Shown here in pieces: positions 1 through 4,678 of a stretch of DNA of 5,705 bases (the stretch's first letter is position 1; each line of letters opens with the position of its first letter). The notes beneath the pieces were generated by a model. That model was given only the letters and a program-made list of their open reading frames with translations, searched no databases and was not told the DNA's origin. This stretch comes from Paracoccaceae bacterium (GTDB lineage Bacteria; Pseudomonadota; Alphaproteobacteria; Rhodobacterales; Rhodobacteraceae), in assembly GCA_007119835.1 (NCBI GenBank), contig SKOX01000467.1, positions 1 through 5,705 on the forward strand, read 5' to 3'. A program made the translations under genes and the position numbers.

Positions 1-478
1 CCACAGTCTCGCCCATTGCCGCCCGGCCGAGCACGACCGTCTCGGCCAGAAGGCAGGCCGCGTCGCCCGCAAGCGCGATCTCCGTCTCGCGCGAAAGCGC
101 CGCGGCGTCGTAGAGGATCGTCTCCTGCGGCAGCCAGTCGAGCCGCCCGCCCGCGCCGACCCGCATCGTGACGCCGAGCCGCGCCGTGCCGCCGGGGCTC
201 GCATAGGCCCGCTCGGCGGTCTGGGTCGTGGCCACCGCCGCGGCACCGGGGCCGAGGTCGAGGTCGAAGGCGAGCCGGTCGCCGCCGGTCAGGCCGCCTG
301 CGGTGTTGAGGAAGACCACCTCCGGCACGTCGCCATGCACCGACGGCAGGAACGCCTTCGCCGAGCCCTCCTGCCGCAGCGCCCGCAGCCGCGTCCGGCC
401 ACGGGCCACGGCCAGCGCGACGTGCGCGGCCCCCCGCACGCGCTGCAGCCGGATCGGCGGTGTCGGCTCGTGAAGCAT
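1..478 (-). CDS. ureD: Urease accessory protein UreD (UreH), N-terminal part; runs off the left edge
   Basis: UreD is a cytoplasmic scaffold that binds apo-urease and, with UreF and UreG, helps deliver nickel to the urease active site. The visible 159 residues carry the family signatures in order: FLNTAGGLTGGD (56-67), TTQTAERAY (84-92), LDWLPQETILYD (113-124) and LGRAAMGE (150-157). Full-length UreD is usually about 260-290 residues, so the C-terminal 40-45% lies outside the window. The start is ATG at 478-476, the only ATG ahead of the conserved block. An AGGG tract lies 8 bases upstream and a second G-rich tract lies immediately before the ATG. In many alphaproteobacteria ureD is the first gene of the urease cluster followed by ureABC; here the rest would continue leftward, which cannot be seen. 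The gene is divergent from the transporter at 853. No frameshift is visible. Confidence 0.95.
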   Translation of the reverse strand, partial: MLHEPTPPIRLQRVRGAAHVALAVARGRTRLRALRQEGSAKAFLPSVHGDVPEVVFLNTAGGLTGGDRLAFDLDLGPGAAAVATTQTAERAYASPGGTARLGVTMRVGAGGRLDWLPQETILYDAAALSRETEIALAGDAACLLAETVVLGRAAMGETV

Positions 479-852
479 CGCCCCTGCCCTGAAATCCGGC
501 GCCAGTAACCGCAGGGGCCGCCGGGGCCGCAATCTGCGGCACGCCCTGCCGCTGGCCGCCTGCTGCGGATGGCAGCAGAATGAACAAGAATCGGGCAGCG
601 TCGCCCACGAAGCGGTCAGATCGCGAGCGGCGGAGGCACGCCCGCCCCCTGCACGAGCCCCTGGAGCCCCGGAGGCCCGCCTTCTGCCATGCCGGCGGCC
701 CGTCGAGAGCAGCGCCGCCCGGCTCGCGCCCCGCGTGGCCGGTCTTCCCCCCGGCCGCCCGGATGTGCGAGGGGAGCGGTCCGAACCCCGCCCGCCGCCG
801 GGCGAGGCGCTCGGGTCGCGCGGCCGCGGCCCGTCTGCTTTCGGGAGTGGTG
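479..852. other. 374-base divergent spacer between ureD and the transporter gene
   Basis: I see no convincing gene here. An open frame upstream of the transporter extends back to an ATG at 580, but its 91 extra codons encode an Arg/Pro/Ala-rich low-complexity sequence typical of chance reading of GC-rich DNA. The spacer must hold the promoters for both flanking genes, yet no clear -35/-10 pair stands out on either strand. It contains three short inverted repeats: 480-487 with 511-518 (8 bp), 526-531 with 535-540 (6 bp, 3-base loop) and 561-566 with 572-577 (6 bp, 5-base loop). All lie on the ureD side and would be in the ureD leader if transcription starts upstream of 577. Confidence 0.6.
480..518 (-). 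promoter_or_regulatory. Inverted repeat overlapping the ureD ribosome binding region
   Basis: Positions 480-487 and 511-518 are perfect 8-base complements (GCCCCTGC and GCAGGGGC), separated by 23 bases. On the minus strand the proximal arm includes the G-rich tract that ends one base before the ureD ATG, so a folded leader RNA would bury part of the ribosome binding site. That is directly visible. Whether it acts as a translational switch is inference, since short GC stems arise easily in DNA this GC-rich. Confidence 0.3.
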
Positions 853-1734
853 ATGGACCTCCGGGCGCTGCTTGCCGGCCTTGCCTTCGTCGCGATGTGG
901 AGCTCCGCCTTCACCTCGGCGCGCATCATCGTCGTCGACGCGCCGCCCTTCCTCGCGCTGTCGATCCGCTTCGCCATCTCCGGCGCCCTCGCCCTCGCCA
1001 TCGGTCGCGCGCTCGGGCAGCGGATCTCGCTCGAACGCAGGCTGTGGCGGCCGATCGTGGTGTTCGGGATCTGCCAGAACGCGCTCTATCTCGGCCTGAT
1101 CTTCGTGGCGGTCCAGACGGTGGAGGCGAGCGTCGCCGTGGTGGTCGCCTCGACGCTCCCGCTTCTCGTGGCCGCCCTCGACCGGATCGTCTTCGGCATG
1201 CGGCTGTCGGCGCTCGCGGTGGGCGGACTGGCCGCCGGGCTCGGCGGCGTCCTCGTCATCACGGCGGCGCGGCTCGGCGCGGGGCTCGATCCCCTGGGCC
1301 TCGCCTACTGCGTCGGCGCGGTCCTGGCGCTCGCGGTCGCGACCCTGACGGTGCGCGGGGCGTCGGCGGGCGGCAACCTGTGGATGGTCGTCGGCCTGCA
1401 GATGCTGGTCGGCGGCGCGGCGCTGCTGCCGGTCTCGATCCTGCTCGAGACCTGGCAGGTGACCTGGACCGCGTCGATGATCGGCGCGTTCTGGTACACT
1501 GTGCTCGTCCCGGGCCTCGCCGCGACGATGATCTGGTTCTGGCTGGTCGGCAGGATCGGCGCGACCCGCGCCTCGACCTTCCACTTCCTCAACCCGTTTC
1601 TCGGCGTCGCGATCGCGGCCGTGGTGCTCGGCGAGCTGGTGACGCTGCGCGATTTCGTCGGCGTGGCGATCATCATGGCGGGCATCCTGGCGGTCCAGCT
1701 CAGCCGGCCGGTTCCGGCGCCCGTGCGCACCTGA
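853..1734 (+). CDS. DMT-superfamily EamA-type membrane transporter
   Basis: This encodes a 293-residue inner-membrane protein with the two-repeat EamA architecture, normally an exporter of amino acids or other small metabolites; the substrate cannot be told from sequence. About ten hydrophobic helices are visible, near residues 4-22, 31-53, 68-86, 92-112, 118-137, 146-167, 176-198, 208-231, 240-261 and 266-284. Family hallmarks are WSSAF in helix 1 (16-20), the STLPLLVAALD segment closing the first repeat (100-110), and FLNPFLGVAIAAVVLGE in the equivalent place of the second (245-261). The length is typical. I chose ATG 853 because GGGAG lies five bases upstream (843-847) and helix 1 begins directly after it. 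GTG codons at 847 and 850 are alternatives, and a longer frame from 580 adds only low-complexity sequence. It is followed by a 134-base gap, so it is probably a single-gene unit. Confidence 0.93.
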   Translation: MDLRALLAGLAFVAMWSSAFTSARIIVVDAPPFLALSIRFAISGALALAIGRALGQRISLERRLWRPIVVFGICQNALYLGLIFVAVQTVEASVAVVVASTLPLLVAALDRIVFGMRLSALAVGGLAAGLGGVLVITAARLGAGLDPLGLAYCVGAVLALAVATLTVRGASAGGNLWMVVGLQMLVGGAALLPVSILLETWQVTWTASMIGAFWYTVLVPGLAATMIWFWLVGRIGATRASTFHFLNPFLGVAIAAVVLGELVTLRDFVGVAIIMAGILAVQLSRPVPAPVRT

Positions 1735-1782
1735 CGCCTCGGGCCGGGTCGCCGGGGCACCGTCGGTCCGGGTGCGAGGCGT
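1734..1782 (+). terminator. Possible hairpin terminator after the transporter gene
   Basis: An 8-base perfect inverted repeat, ACGCCTCG (1734-1741) and CGAGGCGT (1775-1782), begins on the last base of the transporter stop codon. A second 5-base repeat lies inside it (1757-1761 with 1771-1775). The position fits a transcription end, but no T-run follows, so it may be only a weak or factor-dependent site. Confidence 0.25.
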
Positions 1783-1868
1783 TGTCGCAGACGCGAGCGC
1801 GGCGCGAAACAAAGGCCGGGGAAGCGATGTTGACCCTCGAACGGAACCACAAGCTTCAGGAGCCGCCC

Positions 1869-2192
1869 ATGACAGCCCCGCCAGAGCACGGCAAGGAGAA
1901 CGAGCGATCCTCGGGAGAGCCGCTGCGCGCCGCAATCAACAGCGGCCGGACCAAGGACAAGGTGGCGGGCTCCGACCCCGCCGCCTCGCCGCTCGGCACC
2001 GACGACGAGGCGGGCGGCTTCCCGCTGACGCGCCAGCAGACCGACGCCGCGATGCGTCAGGAGGTCGGCGACAGGGCCGGCGACGACGCGGCAGGGAAGG
2101 ATGGGAACGGGTCCGAGAGGACCGGGACGTGGATCGCGGTCGCCATCGGCGCCCTGGTGATCGTCCTCGTGCTGCTGCTGATCGTCCTCTGA
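1869..2192 (+). CDS. Small hydrophilic protein with C-terminal membrane anchor (unknown function)
   Basis: I do not recognise a named family. The 107-residue product has a polar, Gly/Asp/Glu/Arg-rich and probably disordered stretch over residues 1-87. A single hydrophobic segment, WIAVAIGALVIVLVLLLIVL (88-107), follows and ends exactly at the C-terminus. It looks like a tail-anchored or single-pass membrane protein with its N-terminal part on the cytoplasmic side; no signal peptide or cysteine is present. The central stretch around residues 30-50 (DKVAGSDPAASPLGTDDEAG) resembles motifs I recall from small uncharacterised alphaproteobacterial proteins, but that is unverified memory. ATG 1869 is preferred because AGGAG lies six bases upstream (1858-1862). 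An in-frame ATG at 1827, with GGGGAAG before it, would add 14 residues. The coding pattern continues to the stop without interruption, and the gene converges on the photolyase gene. Confidence 0.75.
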   Translation: MTAPPEHGKENERSSGEPLRAAINSGRTKDKVAGSDPAASPLGTDDEAGGFPLTRQQTDAAMRQEVGDRAGDDAAGKDGNGSERTGTWIAVAIGALVIVLVLLLIVL

Positions 2193-2241
2193 GCGCGGCG
2201 GCGGTCGGCGGCTCTGACGCCCGCGCGGCGCGGCCGGCGCC
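2193..2241. terminator. Convergent spacer with possible bidirectional hairpin
   Basis: This 49-base gap separates two stop codons facing each other. GCGCG plus GCG (2193-2200) can pair with CGC plus CGCGC (2218-2226) around one unpaired C at 2221. That gives an eight-pair stem directly after the plus-strand stop. A shared terminator is expected here, but neither strand has a clear T-run after the stem, so the call rests mainly on position. Confidence 0.25.
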
Positions 2242-3765
2242 TTACAGGCGCTCGCCCGCCTCGATCCGGGCAAGCAGCCGCCCTGCCCGCGCCTGCGTCG
2301 CCGCCCGCCGCTCCGGCCGCATCCGGTCCCAGGTGCGGTACATCTGCGCCATGCGGGGATGGCCCTCGAACCGCTCGCGGTGCCGGGCGAGGAAGTCCCA
2401 GTAGAGCGCGTTGAACGGACACGCCGCCTCCCCCTCCCGGTCCTTCACGTCGTAGCGGCAGCCGCGGCAGTAGTCCGACATCCGGTCGATGTAGGCGCCC
2501 GACGCCGCGTAGGGTTTCGACGCGACGATGCCGCCGTCGGCGAACTGGCTCATGCCGAGCGTGTTCGGCGCCTCGACCCATTCGTAGGCATCGGCATAAA
2601 CCGCGAGATACCATTCGTGCACCTGGTGCGGGTCGACGCCGGCAAGCATCGCGAAGGTGCCCGTCACCATCAGCCGCTGGATGTGGTGCGAATAGGCCTC
2701 GTCGATCGTCGCGCCGACCGCGCCGGCGACGCAGGCCATGTCGGTCTCGCCCGTCCAGTAGAACCCCGGCAGGTCGCGCGCAGCCGCCAGCGCGTTCCGC
2801 GTCGTGTAGTCCGGCCCCTCGCGGTCGTAGATGCCCCGCACGAACTCCCGCCAGCCGAGGATCTGGCGGACATAGCCCTCGACCGCGCCGATCGGCGCCC
2901 GGCCCGCGCGATATTCCGCCTCCGCCTGCCGGCAGAGGTCGAGCGGGTCGAGCAGCCCGGCGTTGAGATAGACCGACAGCACCGAGTGGTAGAGGAACGC
3001 CTCCCCCGCCAGCATCGCGTCCTGGTAGTCGCCGAAGTGCGGCAGCGCCTCGGCCATGAACCGCGCCGCCGCCTGCTGCGCGCCGGCCGCGTCGGTGGCG
3101 AACCAGAACGGCCTCAGCCGCCCGAAGCCGCCCGGAAACCGCGCCTCCACCATGGCGAGCACCGCCTCGGTGACATCGTCGGGCGCATGCCGCATCGGCT
3201 CCGGCATGAAGAGGTCCGCGCGGGCCGGCTTGCGGTTCTCGGCGTCGAAGTTCCACCGCCCGCCCGCCGGCTTCTCGCCGTCCATCAGGATGCCGGTGCG
3301 CTTGCGCATCTCGCGGTAGAAGAACTCCATCCGGAGTGCCTTCCGCCCAGCGGCCCATTGCGCGAAGTCCGCGCACGGGCAGATGAACCGGTCGTCCTCC
3401 AGCACCTCGATGGTGAGCGGGCATGCTTCGAGCGCCTGCCGCAGCCGCCACTCGCCGCACTCGGTCGCGACCACCCCCTCGGCGCCGAGCTCCTCGGTCC
3501 GGCGCAGCAGCTCGCCGCAGATCGAGCCTGCCGTGGCGGGATCGTCCAGCCGCCCGTAGGCCACCCGCCATCCCTCCGCCTCAAGGCGGGCCGCGAATTT
3601 CCGCATGGCCGCAAAGAGAAACGCGATCTTCTTGCGATGGTGGTTGACGTAGCCCGCCTCCTCCGCGACCTCGGCCATCACCACCACGTCGCGCCCGCGG
3701 TCGGCTGCGCGCAGCGCCGACAGCGTCGGCGTCAGCTGGTCGCCGAGCACCAGGACGAGCCTCAC
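2242..3765 (-). CDS. phrB: FeS-type bacterial (6-4) photolyase (FeS-BCP, PhrB/CryB group)
   Basis: This is a cytoplasmic FAD enzyme predicted to use blue light to repair (6-4) pyrimidine photoproducts. With the GTG start at 3765 it has 507 residues, the length I recall for Agrobacterium PhrB. An N-terminal antenna domain (LVLVLGDQL at 3-11) is followed by a helical FAD domain. Cysteines 345, 433, 436 and 449 have the same spacing (88, 3, 13) as the PhrB 4Fe-4S ligands 350, 438, 441 and 454. With the same offset of five, H360/H361, Y419, Y425, W337, W385 and Y386 fall on PhrB residues reported in repair, lesion binding and electron transfer. The family antenna is dimethylribityllumazine. GTG 3765 overlaps the upstream SDR stop as GTGA and has GAGG eight bases ahead (3777-3774). 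A GTG at 3789 would add eight residues absent from relatives as I recall them. The symbol phrB is also used for the unrelated class I CPD photolyase. Confidence 0.95.
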   Translation of the reverse strand: MRLVLVLGDQLTPTLSALRAADRGRDVVVMAEVAEEAGYVNHHRKKIAFLFAAMRKFAARLEAEGWRVAYGRLDDPATAGSICGELLRRTEELGAEGVVATECGEWRLRQALEACPLTIEVLEDDRFICPCADFAQWAAGRKALRMEFFYREMRKRTGILMDGEKPAGGRWNFDAENRKPARADLFMPEPMRHAPDDVTEAVLAMVEARFPGGFGRLRPFWFATDAAGAQQAAARFMAEALPHFGDYQDAMLAGEAFLYHSVLSVYLNAGLLDPLDLCRQAEAEYRAGRAPIGAVEGYVRQILGWREFVRGIYDREGPDYTTRNALAAARDLPGFYWTGETDMACVAGAVGATIDEAYSHHIQRLMVTGTFAMLAGVDPHQVHEWYLAVYADAYEWVEAPNTLGMSQFADGGIVASKPYAASGAYIDRMSDYCRGCRYDVKDREGEAACPFNALYWDFLARHRERFEGHPRMAQMYRTWDRMRPERRAATQARAGRLLARIEAGERL

Positions 3766-4424
3766 CAGGGGATCCTCGCGCCGTCCCACGCGAAGAAGCC
3801 GCCGCTGTCCTCAGGCCCCAGCCCGTCGATGACGCCGAGCAGGTTCGCCGCCGCCTCGTCGGGCGCCACCGTCCGGTGCCCGCCGGCAAACTTCGCCGTC
3901 AGCCCGGTGCGCACCGTGCCGGGATGCAGCGCCACCACCACCGCCTCGGGGCGCTTGCGCCGGATCTCCACCGCCGCCGTGCGCACGATCTGGTTCAGCG
4001 CCGCCTTCGCCGCCCGGTAGCTGATCCACCCGCCGAGCCGGTTGTCGCCGATCGAGCCCACCCGCGCCGACAGCGTCGCGAACACCGCCCGCCCCTCCCG
4101 CGCCAGCGCGCCGTGGAAATGCTTGAGCAGCAGCGCCGGCCCGATGGCGTTGACCGCGAACTGCGCCGCCATCGCCGCCGGATCGATCGCCGCGATGGTC
4201 TTCTCCGGCCCCGCCCCGCCGAGCTCCAGCGCGCCGGTTGCGTCGAAGATCAGCCCGAACGGCCCCGGGGTCCGCGCCGCCGCCGCCGCCACGCTCGCCT
4301 CGTCGGTCAGGTCGAGCCCGTCGCCCGAGCGCGACAGGCGCACGACCTCGGCCCCGCGGGCGGCGAGCGCATCCGCCACCGCCCCGCCGATCCCGCCCGT
4401 GCTGCCGATCACCAGTGCCCGCAT
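3762..4424 (-). CDS. Short-chain dehydrogenase/reductase (SDR) family oxidoreductase, C-factor-like
   Basis: This encodes a 220-residue cytoplasmic NAD(P)-dependent oxidoreductase with a Rossmann fold. The cofactor-binding glycine motif is GSTGGIGG (7-14), VNAIGP (91-96) holds the structural Asn, and the catalytic Tyr and Lys are Y136 and K140 in YRAAK. The catalytic Ser is probably S124 or S119, within LSARVGSIGDN. LHPGTVRTGL (166-175) is the usual loop after the active site. The SARxGSIxDN plus YRAAKAALN combination is typical of the short C-factor/CsgA-like SDRs; the substrate is unknown. It starts at ATG 4424 without an obvious Shine-Dalgarno sequence, and its TGA overlaps the photolyase GTG by four bases, so the two genes form an operon in this order. 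From memory, an SDR also accompanies cryB in Rhodobacter sphaeroides, in an operon controlled by the stress sigma factor RpoHII. I could not verify that and see no clear minus-strand promoter. Confidence 0.93.
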   Translation of the reverse strand: MRALVIGSTGGIGGAVADALAARGAEVVRLSRSGDGLDLTDEASVAAAAARTPGPFGLIFDATGALELGGAGPEKTIAAIDPAAMAAQFAVNAIGPALLLKHFHGALAREGRAVFATLSARVGSIGDNRLGGWISYRAAKAALNQIVRTAAVEIRRKRPEAVVVALHPGTVRTGLTAKFAGGHRTVAPDEAAANLLGVIDGLGPEDSGGFFAWDGARIPW

Positions 4425-4511
4425 GGCCGGGGCATCTGGCGCGCCGCGCGCCGCCGTCCAGCAGATTCCCGCTTCAATTCCGCCGCGCGGCGCCTATACT
4501 CCCCGGCCATG
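4422..4511. repeat. Mirrored start-codon contexts of the divergent SDR and leader genes
   Basis: CCCCGGCCATG occurs on the plus strand at 4501-4511, ending in the leader ATG, and on the minus strand at 4432-4422, ending in the SDR ATG. This 11-base perfect inverted repeat frames the divergent spacer. The similarity continues upstream on each side as a GCGCGGCGC-type block, interrupted where the plus side has TATACT and the minus side AGATG. Neither start has a Shine-Dalgarno sequence. Confidence 0.7.
4472..4500 (+). promoter_or_regulatory. Putative leuA-leader promoter
   Basis: CTTCAA (4472-4477) and CTATAC (4494-4499) are separated by 16 bases. They resemble the housekeeping promoter described in Sinorhizobium (CTTGAC, about 17 bases, CTATAT), matching four of six and five of six positions. 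This is the only AT-rich -10-like element in the spacer. Initiation 8-10 bases downstream of it would fall at or just before the leader ATG at 4509. The 12-base palindrome CGCCGCGCGGCG (4481-4492) fills most of the gap between the two boxes and could be an operator, or chance in GC-rich DNA. Confidence 0.55.
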
Positions 4512-4598
4512 GTCAGAGGACACCGCCCGCGCGCCACCGCCGCCGCCACCTCCGCCCGGGACATCCCCGGCGTCCTCCTGCTGCTTAGCGGCCTCTGA
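4509..4598 (+). CDS. leuL: Leucine leader peptide upstream of leuA (29 residues)
   Basis: The frame ATG 4509 to TGA 4598 encodes 29 residues ending GVLLLLSGL. Five of the last seven residues are Leu, with four consecutive codons CTC CTG CTG CTT at 4575-4586 and one more at 4593. CTT is uncommon in this GC-rich sequence. A short peptide with a run of codons for the pathway end product, directly upstream of the first biosynthetic gene, is the hallmark of attenuation control as in enterobacterial leuL (28 residues with four Leu). No Shine-Dalgarno sequence precedes the ATG. The -10-like element ends nine bases before it, so the mRNA is probably leaderless, as reported for the trpL leader of Sinorhizobium meliloti. 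The peptide itself is expected to act only through ribosome position. The main doubt is that this is a short frame in GC-rich DNA, but placement, codon run and downstream stems agree. Confidence 0.78.
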   Translation: MVRGHRPRATAAATSARDIPGVLLLLSGL

Positions 4599-4652
4599 GC
4601 GGTCCCGCGTCCCGGCGCGACCGCTTGGAGGAGCGACCGCCCCGCGCCGGAC
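4571..4652 (+). promoter_or_regulatory. Predicted leucine attenuator with mutually exclusive stems
   Basis: Stem A pairs AGCGGTC (4598-4604) with GACCGCT (4619-4625), plus three inner pairs (4606-4608 with 4615-4617). Stem B pairs 4609-4619 with 4643-4652, ten pairs with C4611 bulged. A and B share 4615-4619 and cannot coexist. The Leu-codon segment TCCTCC (4573-4578) can also pair with GGAGGA (4627-4632), and GCGGTC (4599-4604) could switch to a second GACCGC (4635-4640). A ribosome stalled on the Leu codons leaves the left arm of A free, favouring A and blocking B. A ribosome at the stop codon covers that arm and lets B form. This is standard attenuation geometry. B is not followed by a U-tract (CAAACGCC follows), so termination may need Rho, or control may act on leuA translation. 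Confidence 0.55.
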
Positions 4653-4678
4653 CAAACGCCAAGCCAGAGAGACCGACC

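Noticed and set aside
580..852. A 91-codon N-terminal extension of the transporter from ATG 580
   Set aside because: The added sequence is Arg/Pro/Ala-rich without family similarity, would place a long basic tail before helix 1, and the ATG at 853 has a proper ribosome site.
1827..1868. Earlier in-frame ATG for the small membrane-anchored protein
   Set aside because: It is possible, with GGGGAAG upstream, but AGGAG six bases before ATG 1869 is the better site; kept only as an alternative start.
1843..1868. GGAACC upstream of the small protein as the -35 of an EcfG general-stress promoter
   Set aside because: No CGTT-like -10 element occurs at the required distance, and the site is too close to the start codon.
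735..1868. Plus-strand open frame running through the transporter gene into the small protein
   Set aside because: It overlaps the transporter in another frame with Arg/Gly-rich low-complexity translation; only the segment from 1869 (or 1827) is credible coding sequence.
3766..3789. GTG 3789 as photolyase start
   Set aside because: It adds eight residues (MGRREDPL) ahead of the conserved LVLVLGDQL start and loses the GTGA coupling; GTG 3765 gives the expected family length.
2359..4020. Long plus-strand open frame of 553 codons opposite the photolyase and SDR genes
   Set aside because: It is an antisense shadow caused by GC-rich codon bias; the translation is Arg/Pro/Glu/His-rich with no domain, while the minus strand encodes clear protein families.
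3876..4508. Upstream extension of the leader-peptide frame on the plus strand
   Set aside because: The frame stays open across the antisense of the SDR gene, but only the part from ATG 4509, after the promoter-like element, has a meaningful position and Leu run.
4625..4678. TTG 4625 as an alternative leuA start
   Set aside because: It is in frame but lies within the competing stems, has its GGAGG downstream of the codon instead of upstream, and would add a Pro/Arg-rich stretch.
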